The notes: a model not told the origin generated them from the letters alone. A stretch of DNA of 64,000 nucleotides from Gymnothorax reevesii (GCA_029721435.1 CM056588.1:36783430-36847429), one strand, 5' to 3'. Counted from the first letter of the stretch, positions 1 to 11,251 are shown. A program made the numbers and translations.

Positions 1-172
1 GTGTGTATCTGAGAGAGAGAGAGAGAGAGAGTGTGTGAGTGTGTGTAGGTATCTGTGTGTACACTTGAGTGTGTGTGTTTGTGTGTCTGTGGGTGTTTTC
101 GCACACAGCTCCCAGCTGCGACAGGGAGTGGAGAGCAGGTCACATTCCAGTGTAGGGAGGGAGGGTCAGGAG

Positions 173-241
<69 letters not shown>

Positions 242-402
242 TGCGTGTGTGCGCGAGAGAGAGAGCAACAGAGACAGATAGGAAGGAGAAAGAGAGAGAG
301 AGAAGGATAAGGCAGGACAGAGGGCAGGACGGTCCCACTTTAGTTTCAGACAGTAAGAGATGGGAGGGGCTCGGCGGGGACAGGAGGGGCCGGACCCCTG
401 AC
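1..402 (-). other. tjp1: intron 9 of tjp1 (partial)
   Basis: This is the start of the intron after exon 9. In the + strand orientation it holds (GA)n at about 11-31, a pure (GT)31 tract at 175-236 and a GA-rich tract at 253-303. I see no further exon. Confidence 0.8.
175..236. repeat. (GT)31 microsatellite
   Basis: A pure GT dinucleotide run flanked by GTGCGC variants; it reads (CA)n in the tjp1 sense strand about 165 nt beyond the exon 9 donor. Open frames across it are repeat artefacts. Confidence 0.98.
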
Positions 403-515
403 CTGGCAAAGGGGGGCTCTGCTTGTCCTCGTCCATCTCCTTGGATACAGTCACATCCTCCGATAACTTCACCGGAGTGGATACTGGCTTCGGAATCCTC
501 TCGTCTTCTCGACTC
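403..515 (-). CDS. tjp1: tjp1 coding exon 9 (residues 346-383, PDZ2-PDZ3 linker)
   Basis: In the frame set by exon 8 the exon reads R SREDERIPKPVSTPVKLSED, then VTVSKEMDEDKQSPPLP. This aligns with the human ZO-1 segment SRDEERISKP..STPVK...VTVERNEKQTPSLP. The acceptor is TTTTTTGCCTCAG. I place the donor at GTCAGG (402-397), because reading on gives a Gly/Pro/Ser run unlike the family. It ends in phase 1. The donor is weaker than the others (C at +3), so the 3' boundary is the least certain of the nine. The following exon is outside the window. Confidence 0.85.
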
Positions 516-1202
516 CTGAGGCAAAAAACAGGCGAAAAATGCGATGATTCAAACTTTGCTGCTCAGTGGTTCGTGAGCTAATAAAATACCATTACAACAG
601 ATGGTTAGAGAGCAAATTCAGGACCATTTTTAGAACAGAATGAGCTTCAAAAATAAAATTTAGGTCAGACAATAATAGAACATGAAAGAATAGGAAAATG
701 CTGCACTGAAACAGACTGAAGTTCTCCTCTCCAGGTTGTGTTTTCAACTTCAGCAGATGGGAAGCTTTGAGGAAGATTATTCCTACATGGCTAACACTAC
801 AAAAAATAAAAAAATTAAAAAAAATTAAAACAACTGGCAACAAATCACAGTAAATGCTTAAATGAAAAAAGAAGGCTTGACTGAGATTCAGGAGGTTCAA
901 GAATATTTCAGCCTTCAAGCCTTAAAGTGATTTGAATGTGTATCTATAGCGCTCTGGTACGAAGCTCACAGATAACAATCTCACTGCTGATTTCTAACCA
1001 CTGACAGAAAACAAAATAGGCGTGCAATGCACGGAATACCCCTCAGTGCGATGTCGAAGTTTTTGGACACGCCCGCCCGCCCAACCGCACGAAGGATAGC
1101 AATAACCGGTCAGCCTTGAGGGCTGAGGGGTAATAAAAATGCCTTCAATATTTAAGGATAACCGATAAACCGCAATAATAAATGGGAAACAGATTATCAA
1201 AA

Positions 1203-1500
1203 ACTAGAGGCACTCGTAGAGTGCAAACCTCCGCCAAGGCAGCACAATCCAAATCTTCATGAGTGGGAGCAAAGTTGAGTTATCGCGTATTATGCGATTT
1301 CAAGATGGCTGCCGTGGCAGCCATATTGTTTCACTGATCACGGTGAAAATCAATAGGGTCCATCCATGATGTAATAGCAATGCACCCACAACATTTCAGA
1401 CAAATCCATGCATTACTTTTTGAGTTATGTTGTTCAGACAGACGGACAGACAGACAGACAGGGGCGAAAACATAACCTCCGCCCCAACTTTGAAGGCGGA
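1203..1500. repeat. interspersed repeat R, long copy
   Basis: It starts ACTAGAGGCACTCGTAGAG, continues through ATTTCAGACAAATCCATGCA and TTTTTGAGTTATGTTGTTCA, then a (GACA)n tract, and ends GCGAAAACATAACCTCCGCC. The same order of motifs recurs at 40526-40703. The layout with a terminal simple repeat and a short shared 3' end suggests a retroposon (SINE or LINE tail). The class is uncertain. Confidence 0.7.
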
Positions 1501-1929
1501 AATAATAAGAAAACTTAAACTTTATGAACATGTTTGAAGTCTGTATATCTCTGACCTCCCTCTCAGAAATATTGTGACCTCTATATTTTGAGAAGCTTAA
1601 CACAAGGGCCTGGTTCAGGTGTTGGGCTGCAGGTGTGTTTGAATGGGTGTGCCAACATGATAACATTACTAGCACCGCCACAAAGTTTCCACAGACACAG
1701 AGCAGATAATGGCGCAAGTTGAGTTAAACTATTCTTGAGCTAAGTGAACACTGGGCAGATTCCAGCTCAGTCATGTGACGGCTCACTAGGACAAAACAAT
1801 CCATCGAAGAACAGCCGTGTAAACACACAGACAGTGCGGCGAACTTGAAGAGATTTACTGCTTCAGTAGTGCTTTGGCTATCTAACAAGGCCAATTCGGT
1901 CCTTCTGCAGAACGCAGATGCACTCCTGC

Positions 1930-2260
1930 ATTTGAGCACTGACACCACCATCAGTACACCACTGACATGATCCTTGATTTTAACAGACACCCCTTCAGCG
2001 GAGCACAGACATATTTCTTGAGTTGAACACTGACATGAGATCAGTAAAACACTGGCACACTCCTTTATTTGAACACTGACGCCATGTCAGAAAAACACTG
2101 ACATGATCCTTAATTCGAACAGACCTCCCTTTGCTAGAACACTGAAATACTCCTTGATTTGAACAGTATTACCAGTAGAACACTGATACCACATCGGTAA
2201 ATCACTGACATGATCTCTGAATTGAACACTGACACTGCTTTGGTAAAACCCAGAGGTGTT
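1930..2260. repeat. degenerate minisatellite with GAACACTGACA core
   Basis: The motifs TTGAACACTGACA, GTAAAACACTG and TGATCCTTGATTTGAAC recur every 25-60 bp. The copies are diverged and form a loosely periodic block in intron 8. Confidence 0.6.
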
Positions 2261-3164
2261 TCCTGACTTGATAAAGCAGTATTACCCCAATGCAACAGCC
2301 AATCATTTCAGTGCTTTTCCTCTTTGGCTCTTATGGAAACAGAATTTTCGTACAGCTCACAAAGCTGTCATCACCAGCGTGGAAACAGACACAGGGCGAC
2401 CTCTGCCCCAATTCTCCTGAGCTAATGTGGAGCAGCGCTAACAGGCCCTGTTACCTGCTGATAAATCAGTCCCAGTGCTGTCATTACCCTTGCACAGGCA
2501 GGACTGCACTTAACAGGCCTGCGCAAACCACTTTAATTTCATTTCTCTAACGCAACAATGCTCCTTCATATTTAAATAGCAAAAAACAATCCTGACGCAA
2601 AGCAGAAGACTGATAATAACACAACAGGCTCTTCAGATAATGAGCAACTGTCTGAGTGTTTGAGAGCCAGGGTGTGAGGTCATTCCCTTCTGCAAACTCA
2701 CCAATTCATTACCTAATCTGAGCAGCAGACAGGAACGATTCCTTCTTCTTGCATGACATTTGTTGAACGTGCTTTCCAATCTGACTAATCAGTGTTTCTC
2801 ATTTGTGTCGTCGCCAAACATGTATTTCCTTATATCGCAAATCGCTAGCTCGTTCAGAACGTTCAAGCTCGATGTATGGAATCTAGGAATTAAAATTACG
2901 AAATAGAAAGGCTTTAGCTACCAGTAAATCAGCTCTATTTACCACTTATTTCGGGGAATACTGACAATCAACAATCGATAGTTAGTGACTCAGAAACATT
3001 TGTAAAGAAAACACTAAACCAATAGCGAGGGGGTTGGCGCTGACAAGAAATAAAATTACATTGATTGGTCAGATTGAAAAGCATGTTTAATAAATGCCAT
3101 GCAAAATAAAAATTGCATCCTGCACAGGTCACTATTGTACGCTCTCAAAGACAGTCAATTTAGT

Positions 3165-3280
3165 GTCGTCAGTTAGCCTGACATGCATGTATTTGGTGTG
3201 GGAGGACACCGGCGAAACGAGAGTAAACACACAGGACACAGTCTCCAGCGGCACTGAGGTGAGCCGGGGCACTCTAGGGC
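3165..3280. repeat. degenerate copy of the SINE-like repeat S
   Basis: GTTAGCCTGACATGCATGTAT then TGTGGGAGGACACC resembles the better copies at 5745-5935 and 14500-14665. It is strongly decayed. Confidence 0.4.
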
Positions 3281-4526
3281 ACACACATCGTTCAAGGACA
3301 CACTCCGCAAACACCGCTAACATACAGGCTAACACTCACAGCAGCAGTTTTCTGCATCTGAAGGGCTCTGCAGACCTGCGCCAAAAACAATAATCAAAAA
3401 ACATAACTCATCCCCCCGAGAGCACACAACTACAACCAAAACGCAGAGCGCCTTATTAAACCGGCTCGGTGACAAACAGGCTAATGTACGGGCAAGATGA
3501 ATAAACACAAAGCCCTTTAACACCAGTTAAAGGCGCTTACTCAAACCTCGCAATAAACATTTCTGACAGTATTGCAGGCATCGGGAAAGAGATCTGTTTA
3601 AAGTGTGTTGATGACTTTGCCAGCGCCAAGTGCCCTGTAGTTAAGTGTGTTTACGCAAATCGAAACAACATTCGCTTAGGTGTACACCCCTGCTTATCAG
3701 AGGCACTCAGAGCTCACGGCTCCAGTGCTACAAGAATCCACAACTAACGCGAGTAACCACAGGCGACTTAGCGCAACACTCTCTACACGGTTTCCCATTT
3801 TAAGTTTTCGACTCGCACCGAACAGCATTTAGCTTCCTCAGTGGTCGTTTTAAATTTAATGAGCTCAGATGAATGATAGTTCATTACAGAAGAGTAATAG
3901 GACTCGTGAGAAACGAAGGCAGCGCTCTTTATAGTAAAGTAAGCCAGCTAACAGGGATAGGGCACGGTACTGACGGCTACTGGGGGCAAATGCGCAAGCT
4001 GCTCTCGCCTCCCTTATGAAGAGGCTAGCTTCGGGGCACACAAACGATAGCATGCTTATGTGAAAGGGTGATTATGCTTGCATACGAGCAAATGGCACAA
4101 ATACTGTCCCAAAATCAGAGGAAGGGGCCTGAGGGTCTGCTTTCCGGAAAATTCTGCCTCATTCACACTACACTCCTCCCTTCACCTCCACAAGCATTAA
4201 ATCTACCAATTCACTCAGCTTAGACCAGTCTACTTGTTTCACCAGCTTCACAGGCCTCCCACACGCTATACATCTGTGCGCTCTGCTTACGTTCCGGAAG
4301 CTTCTACTGTATTCCACAATGACAGAGCTGCCACTTAAGTCTTCTACTGAGAGGAAGTCAGAAACGAAGAGAAACAAAACACAGTGGTAGGGAGAAGACA
4401 AACGCCCACAGAGCAGTAATTACATGATGGAAAATAATATGTAGAAGTAAGAAACATGAGCACAGGTTTATATCCCTTCAGTGTATTTGTATCAAACATT
4501 TTAAGACCATTATGTAACCAGGTAAA

Positions 4527-4735
4527 GTTCCATTGAGAGCATGTTTCTCTTTTTCAAGGATTCTCAGGGAGAAACGCCAGATAGATCAGTTGTGGGTGAG
4601 GAGGAACAGAGAGACGAAAGTGAAGCCCCTGGAGCAGTTTTGGGGTTGAGGGCCTCGCTCAGGGGCCCAACTAGCAGAATTATTTCCAACTTCATCTCTG
4701 TAGAATGTCAGAACCTCGCGCCAGGTCTCAAAGCA
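4527..4735 (+). repeat. interspersed repeat Q, copy 1
   Basis: The order of motifs is AGCATGTTTCT, AGGGAGAAACGCCAGAT, GTTGTGGGT, CCCTGGAGCAGTTTTGGGG, GGGCCTCGCTCAGGGGCCCAA and a TTATTTCCAACTTCATCTCT tail. The same order appears in opposite orientation at 23026-23247. A GGGCCTTGCTCAGGGGCC motif is shared with 9945-10135. These look like SINE-type fish repeats; family name not determined. Confidence 0.7.
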
Positions 4736-5089
4736 CCTTCTCCACAGCTATGCCGAGCAACCCAACACCAGGCCTCCATCCCGCACAAACACGCTACTGA
4801 ATAGTCAATGATTTCCCCACCATTACAGCAAGACCTGAACTTGACCGACTCTGTAAATGTTGACAGTGTCCAAATTTGACTTGAACCCAGAATGCATGCT
4901 TCAGGTTGTTGTTTCATGGTGGAAAGAGGAACGCAAACACCAGAATTACCTGTGCGTGTCAGCAAAACACTCTGAGGCGTTTATCTAAGCAAGTGCCGGC
5001 GTGAGACGTGGAGAAAGTTGCGTGAGTTGTGGGCCGAGGGGGGATAAGCAGTGTGTGTGTGCACGCATGTGGGGGGGGTCACGTTTTTG

Positions 5090-5290
5090 TTACCTATTGG
5101 GGACCTTTACCAGTATAAACACTGATCTTGTCAGGACCAAAGCCTGGTCCTAATATGGTAAAACATCATTTCCGTGGTCATGGTCGGGGTTAAGGTTAGG
5201 GTTAGGTATGATTTGGTTAAGGTTCGGGTCAGGCTGTCCGTAATGAATAGAAGTAAATGAAACGTCCTGACAAGGATACCTGCGCAAACT
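5090..5290. repeat. telomere-like (GGTTAGGG-rich) interspersed repeat
   Basis: GGTTAAGGTTAGGGTTAGG lies inside a block with TTGGGGACC and AGGACCAAAGCCTGGTCC, next to GT-rich sequence. Similar blocks occur at 28785-28960 and 36655-36840, also next to CA repeats, and another telomere-like run at 63270-63330. This is a known style of dispersed fish repeat, not a telomere. Confidence 0.6.
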
Positions 5291-5744
5291 TGTGTGTCAG
5301 TGTGTGCGCACAGGGGGATGTAAACCCATTCATCTCCGCATGTGGCGCCCAGGAGACAAACAGGACTTAGAGTATCAAGCACAGGGAGGTTATCAGACAG
5401 CGGCGGATTAGTTAACCCCACACTCACCCAACCTCTCCATTTGACCTCACCATAGGTCCACCACAAGCCTATTAACCAATTACTGTGCTAATCCAGGAAT
5501 CATCCATTCAACTCCTCCTCCTCCCAGTCTAGGCAAAGGGTGAGATAAATGAAACCCATTCGCTCTCCAAGGTTCAGATTAGCGGGGCCTTACAGACAAA
5601 AAATGCTCTCCGATGGGGCACGCCACTTGGGACTGTTGTCTTCAACAGCATTTGCAACACTTTAAGGTCATATCATGCGCTCTTCATTCTCCCATTCGAG
5701 CAATGTAGGGATCACACACCAGCCCTTCACACACTCATACATAC

Positions 5745-5935
5745 AGGTGATTCAGGGTCTCCAGTGAGCCTAACATGCATGTGTATGGACTGCGGGAGGA
5801 AACCCACACGAACACCAAAGGGACACGTGAACTCCACACATTAAGGCCCCAGGCTGGAATTGAGGCCACGACCCTCTTCTCGCTGTGACGTAACAGCACT
5901 ACCCACAGTTCCACTGTACCACTGCCCAGTGCAAG
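5745..5935 (-). repeat. SINE-like repeat S, copy
   Basis: GCATGTGTATGGACTGCGGG, AGGAAACCCACACGAACACC and CGTGAACTCCACACA match in order the copy at 14500-14665. The orientation is set by analogy with that copy. Confidence 0.6.
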
Positions 5936-5975
5936 CTGAGAGGGGAGGGGTTTGCGGTCGTGGGAGGGTCCTTAC

Positions 5976-6123
5976 CTGCTGTTGCTGACTTGCTGGGGGG
6001 AGTGCCGGGATTGGTCAGAGGGGTCGGACCGCCTGTCGGGGGAACGCGATCGGCTGCGGCGGCGGTTCCTGTCATGTGACTGATTGGAATGGTCGGATGC
6101 CAGTGAATGAATTTCTGAGATGT
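5976..6123 (-). CDS. tjp1: tjp1 coding exon 8 (RS-rich linker, residues 297-346)
   Basis: Spliced after ATTTTAACAG, the exon reads DISEIHSLASDHSNQSHDRN, then RRRSRSRSPDRRSDPSDQSR and HSPQQVSNS. This matches the ZO-1 stretch between PDZ2 and PDZ3. The arginine/serine dipeptides are a shared feature of the family and potential phosphorylation sites. The donor is GTAAGG at 5975-5970 and the exon ends in phase 2 with AG. A strong 10-bp-arm hairpin lies just upstream of the acceptor in intron 7. Confidence 0.96.
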
Positions 6124-6728
6124 CTGTTAAAATAAAAGCGCCGTTTAACTGCGACGTTTCGCTCCAGCGCGCGCACTGCAACGTCGCAGAGGAAAATTGC
6201 AGATAAAATAAAATAAATAAAAATGTCAAGATGCTTCCCAGCTGTGCTCTCACATGTATTAATTCCAGCATTTCACCAGATTAGCTTGGACTGTTTCATG
6301 CATCATGTGATACCCAGCAAGGAAGCACCAAAGCATTTCGCAAAAACAAAGCCAATACCAACATAAAAGTAAAAATTGTGAGCATGATGGACTCATTAAA
6401 ACCATGATTTTGGCAGGTAAATGAAACAAAGCAATGCAAGCAGACGTTTTACCCCTAAATGAATAATCCTGACCATAACAATAGTACCCAATGATCAAGA
6501 AATGCAGTCTTTGGCTCGTCCCCATTATCTACAGACCAGCTCAATCTACGCTGGGCTTTTATAAACCACACAAGCCAGGGGTGAAACTGCAGACAGTTGA
6601 TTATATGAGAGAGAGAGGGGTCTATTGAGGGAAACATCAACTTCAACACAACCACCATTCCTAAAACTCCCTGACACACAGACCACACCCTCAAAAGCCC
6701 TTCCCACAATGCCGCGGTCCTCGCTCAC
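6124..6728 (-). other. tjp1: intron 7 of tjp1
   Basis: This 605-bp intron holds a GC-rich hairpin (6149-6189) close to its acceptor. Apart from a short GA run near 6608-6617 nothing else stands out. Confidence 0.85.
6149..6189. repeat. 10-bp-arm inverted repeat near exon 8 acceptor
   Basis: CTGCGACGTT at 6149-6158 is exactly reverse-complemented by AACGTCGCAG at 6180-6189, with a 21-nt GC-rich loop. In the pre-mRNA the stem lies 26-66 nt upstream of the exon 8 acceptor. Confidence 0.85.
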
Positions 6729-6897
6729 CATCTCTATCGGATGCGTTGGCGGACGGGATGCTGTCGTCCAGATCGGGGATGTTGAGCAGGGTGGCTCTCT
6801 CGTCCCGCTGCACCACCATCTTCAGCTTGCCCTTCGACCTCTCGATCAGCTTCTTGGCGTCTATCAGCGACAGGTTCTCCGTCACTGTGCCATTTAT
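6729..6897 (-). CDS. tjp1: tjp1 coding exon 7 (end of PDZ2, residues 241-297)
   Basis: The reading is [20 protein letters not shown], then [18 protein letters not shown] (261-278) closing PDZ2, then [18 protein letters not shown]. These are among the best conserved ZO-1 segments. The acceptor follows a pyrimidine-rich stretch ending CGCTCAG; the donor is GTGAGC and the exon ends in phase 1 (GAT G). Confidence 0.97.
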
Positions 6898-7996
6898 CTG
6901 AGCGCCGAAAGGACAGAGAGAACGAGTAAGAAAAGACCGATGAAAAAGAACAGTGATGTTTCCTACAGAGAATTCTCAAAATAAAAACATAACCGCGTGG
7001 AATGCCTTTACCATTTTAAGATGATAATGAGATTAAACATGCAAATACAAGCAGTGCAAACATTTCAAAATTTAAACAAAACAAAAAAAAAAAAGGGTAG
7101 ACTGCATTTCTCCAAAACCACATTTAAAAGCGATCAAGACTTTAGCTCGACAGGTAATTAATTTTTTAAAAAATTCATTACGGTCCAGCGTGTATTTCAG
7201 AGCTTTCAGCACCATTAGCAGTAAAGGGAAGAATATAATGTCATATATATTGTACAATGCGAGGTCTCTGAGCTCTTAAAATATGAATGCAGGTAAATTG
7301 AGTCTTTTCGGTTTTAATTATGCTTCCAGTAGATTTGGAACACGGGGCCGAGACGGACAAGCCAGGAACAGACAGTAAACAGAAAGGAAAAGCCTATTTG
7401 CGGAGCCCTGTTTCTTGGGCAGGACAGCACTCTTTAAGGGCACTCTTTAAAAAAGCCCTGAGGAATAAATCAGGTGATATGAAGCTCTCTCGTATGGAGG
7501 TTTTCCCTCCCATCTTTATTAAGGAGCGCGATCTTCAAACCTGAGCTTGACATGTTGCTTCCAGGCGCAGATTTTGTCTGCATCCCCTGAAAAGCCTGTC
7601 CTCGTGCTCTGAGAGCCCCTGCATGTGCGGAGACCTGCACTCCCGCTGCTCAGACTGGATGCCAGCACTCAGATGTATTGTTGCAGCACTGAAATTCCTG
7701 CACTACAGCATCAGCCCTTCTCCTCACTCTCATGCTGATTGGTTAGGTCTGGGTCTACACTCCTTGGTTAAATACTAGAATTATGCTCCAAATGAAGGTG
7801 AGGACAAAAGGTGACAATGACAATGGTTATTTTGGGAGGATTGTAGGATATCATTAGCAAATGGGTCAACATTAGGGCCCATTTAAGGTTTTTGGCCATA
7901 CGATATTGGTGCAAAAATCATTTTTGGTGTCCAAAAGTGTGTGCGTGTGTGTGTGTGTGTGTGTGTGCGTGTGTGTACGTGTGTAGCGTCGCTCAC
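6898..7996 (-). other. tjp1: intron 6 of tjp1
   Basis: The donor end carries the (CA)n tract described separately. The rest is ordinary AT-rich intron sequence with no recognised repeat. Confidence 0.85.
7937..7984. repeat. (GT)n microsatellite beside the exon 6 donor
   Basis: GT repeats with a few GC and AC steps; in the transcript this is (CA)n beginning about 12-15 nt after the GTGAGC donor of exon 6. Confidence 0.95.
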
Positions 7997-8100
7997 CTTT
8001 AGCACCACATCTCCCTCCTGGATATTCCCGTCTCTCGCCGCCAGGCTCTCCGGGGAGATGTCCTTGACGAAGATGTGGCTGGCCAATCGCAGGCCATATT
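7997..8100 (-). CDS. tjp1: tjp1 coding exon 6 (PDZ2, residues 206-240)
   Basis: The exon completes Glu206 and then reads EYGLRLASHIFVKDISPESL through EGDVVLK, the core of PDZ2 with its YGLRL carboxylate-binding loop (207-211). The acceptor is AAAGCAG (8101-8103 is the complement of CAG) and the donor is GTGAGC at 7996-7991. PDZ2 of ZO-1 forms domain-swapped dimers with ZO-1, ZO-2 and ZO-3 and binds connexin-43. Downstream of the donor, a (CA)n tract in the sense strand begins within about 15 nt. Confidence 0.97.
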
Positions 8101-9944
8101 CTGCTTTCGGAGCAAACGACAGCAACAAAGATCGTATGAGCACGGCACCTGTGAGGAACCGTCGCTCACCATGGACCAATCAGCACAGAGAGAGTCTTTA
8201 GCACCGTTTGCAGTAGCCTGCTATTTACTACTTAATTACCAACTGTGGACCAAAGTAGCAAATAGTATAGTTTGTGACAAACATGAAATTTACCAGCATG
8301 CAAAAGATACCTGGATGACATCCCACACTGGCCAAATAGTACACATAGAAGAATGTGTCTTTGTGGTGGACTTCATCCCACAATGCAAAGCGGCCAATGA
8401 TAAGGTCCCAAGAAGTCCCAGGTGAACTTAATAACTTAGTATTCATGTGAATCAGGATACAATATGGTTATTGTCAAATACAGTCTACTATGCTACATTT
8501 TACTAGGGAGAATAGCGTGAAGCATCCAGTATATACTGGTGCAGTATGCACTGTGTAGTAAACAAGTATGTGATTCCAGAACCACCTTCCTCAACACCCA
8601 AAAAGTAAACGGAGATTCCGAACGAACATCCCACATCAGCCAATCTAAAGCCTTGGCAGAATACACGGCACATTAGTTACCAGTATGAACGTCAATAATA
8701 CCTCTTACTTCCGTTAATTAAAGATTGGGCTCACTTGAGGGCATTTTAGAAATGTGATTTCAGATTTAGTTTCAGTTTCTGAATGGCCAAGACAGTTTAT
8801 TTTATGAGCAGAGAAGGACAGTTTATGTATTTATTGAATCTTCTGGCAACTCAATGGCTTTAAAATAGCAGGTATAGGGCTTCTGGGGGTCCATTTTATA
8901 AACCAATAAAAAATTTGAAGCATCTCCAAGACGGTTAAAATATAAAGGGGAAAAAAGCTCCAAACCGAAAAATCTCTTTCTGCAGTATGCTTTTTCTTTC
9001 TTTTTTTTTTTTGGAGCAAACAAGCCAGACCAAGCCCATCCAAGCTTGTCAATGACATCACAACTTCTCCATTGGTACGTAATCCTACTTCTAGTCGGAA
9101 GAAACTTTTGTCACTGTTGGCTTACCGACAGAGCGACATCATTCATACACTTGCTGAAGACTTTACTGTAACCACAGGTACGGTTAATAAATAGTTAAAA
9201 CAAAAAATGAGTCTTATTTGAATTTATGAGGAATTTCTCAGTCTATTCGTAGAAAATTCACAGTGTGGCACTGTACTTTAGGGCCGGAAGAAAATCGAAC
9301 TGTAAAAGGGATGTATATTTTATGTCTAAGACAGCAAGTTTTTCAGTTTTGCTGAATAGCGAATTGCCAAGTTATACAGACTAATAAAGCCAAGTGTACC
9401 ACAGGTAGCCCCTGCGAATGCACTGACAGTAAATCCACTTCAGCGCATTCATTTTACCACTCCCCAGACTGGAGGACGACCTAAAGCACGTCTAATCGTG
9501 TTTTTACAAATGCTCTGACAGCTGTGCCTAATGCCGCCGGCACAGTTTACCCACGCGGGCAGTAAAAAGCGGGGATTGCCTCGGATCATTTTTTTTTCCC
9601 TCCCCGACACGCGCAGGAGTTTCGCCAAACTGCCGGGGACATGGCGAAACGGCCCAGGCCGTAAATCCACGGCACTTTCCCGTCGGCCACGAGGAGCAGC
9701 GAGGGCCACTTTTCGCTCTGCTTACTTCAGCTCGCGCCTGCGGCAGGGAACATGACTAATCATGACCTCAACACCGGCCTTCGCCAGGCTAAAAGCTCCT
9801 CACTGTAAGAGGCAGAGCATTAACAATTACCATCACCCTGCAGTCAAACAGAATAATGCACCTGAGGTCCAGTCTGCCACCTGCTCCAGGGCTCCAATAT
9901 GAGCATGAAGATTTCTCACTACTCTTGTCACACCAGCGGTTACA

Positions 9945-10135
9945 TTGCAGTTATTCAGTTGATACTTCTTTTCAAAGCAACTCACAGTTGTTCAGACTGA
10001 ACAAGAGTACCTCCAATCCCCTATATGTAGCAATAATGCGTTAAGGGCCTTGCTCAGGGGCCAGTTGCAGTGACCGTGTTCAGGCTACTATTAAGACTTA
10101 ATCATCTCCTGCCCACAACCCAGTCAAAAATAATG
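9945..10135 (+). repeat. interspersed repeat related to Q
   Basis: TTTTCAAAGCAACTCACAG followed later by GCGTTAAGGGCCTTGCTCAG and GGGCCAGTTGCAG. This is the pattern of a common fish SINE-like repeat. Confidence 0.55.
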
Positions 10136-10158
10136 CCTTAGCCAGAAGGCCACATCAG

Positions 10159-10412
10159 GTGAGTGAGTGAGTGAGTGAGTGAGTGAGTGAGTGAGTAAGT
10201 ATATATGCATGCATGTGTGTGTATATGCGTGTCCATGTGTTCATGTGCATGTGAGCGCGCATGTTTGTGTGTGCGTATACACATATTTATATGCATGCGT
10301 GTTTTTATATGCGCGCGCGCGCGTGCGTGCGTGTGTGTGTGTGTGTGTGTGTGTGCGTGTGTGTGTGGGCATGCGCGCGTGTGTATGTGCGTGTGTGTGT
10401 GTGTGTGTGCAC
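10159..10412. repeat. compound (GTGA)n and (GT/GC)n microsatellite
   Basis: About nine GTGA units are followed by 210 bp of alternating purine/pyrimidine GT, GC and AT steps, including GCGCGCGCGCGTGCGTGCG. Confidence 0.95.
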
Positions 10413-11251
10413 TTGGCCTCCGTCCGCAGATTCAGCTGACTGAGGATGTGCAGGTGAATAAATGCTCCCATGTCTCAGCAACAATTTATCAACATTTTTT
10501 CCATGGGGCTGGATGCACATCTCCTCTTCTGGGATGGAGAACCTAACCTTGACTCTGTTACCAAAGTGTGTAAAACATCTCAGTAACATTCATCATCTCC
10601 AGCTCACAGGGACAGTCCACAGCAGTCTATAGGGTCCAGGAAGGGACTGAAAGCCCATGACAATCCATAACACAATGAAAAATACCCCCAATCCACAGCC
10701 AGCACTACACAAATGGCTCAATGCAACAGAAAGACATCAGTATGTACATGTACAGGGGTTCTCAACCTAATCCAGAAAGGGCTGGTGTGGGGGGTGGCTT
10801 TCACGTCCGTTACACACCCGCTTCCACCACTCAACCCCTGGAGCCTTTGCTGAGGACCTTGATCAGTAGAATCAGGTGCGTCACTAATCAGTTGAAATAG
10901 AAGCCTGGAAATACACTGGCCATTTCTGAATGAAGTCGTGAACCCCACTACAAATAAATAATAAGCAAGTTACACATATACACCAGGTCGGCAAACAGGC
11001 TGTTTTGAGGAAAAAGAAAGATGAGGTATAAATGCAGTATGGTAAGATGACTAGATAAATTGAAAAATCAATAAATATTCAATTTTATCAATGGAAAAGC
11101 CATGTGTGAAAGATACAACGCAATTAGAACAATATACCGCTTCCACGGAGTCTGCATGCAGGGTTTCAAATCTGCTGTAGATAAGAACCCCTGAAAGAGG
11201 CAGTAAGGGGGTTTGGCAGTGGGATGGTGTCCCCGAGTTTGTGGTGCCCAC

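Larger units (their letters stand above)
516..5975 (-). other. tjp1: intron 8 of tjp1
   Basis: This 5.5-kb intron contains an inverted-repeat pair at 1037-1132, an interspersed repeat at 1203-1500, a degenerate minisatellite at about 1930-2260, and repeat fragments at about 3165-3280, 4527-4735, 5090-5290 and 5745-5935. The stretches 2270-3160 and 3290-4500 show nothing I recognise. Confidence 0.75.
8101..11251 (-). other. tjp1: intron 5 of tjp1
   Basis: It contains a repeat Q fragment (9945-10135), a (GTGA)n tract (10159-10200) and a GT/GC-rich tract (10200-10412). The stretch 8110-9940 holds only short homopolymers (poly-T near 9000, T8 near 9590) that I can name. Confidence 0.75.

Noticed and set aside
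5195..5230. GGTTAGGG run as an interstitial telomere
   Set aside because: Only a few imperfect units inside a dispersed repeat that recurs elsewhere in the window.
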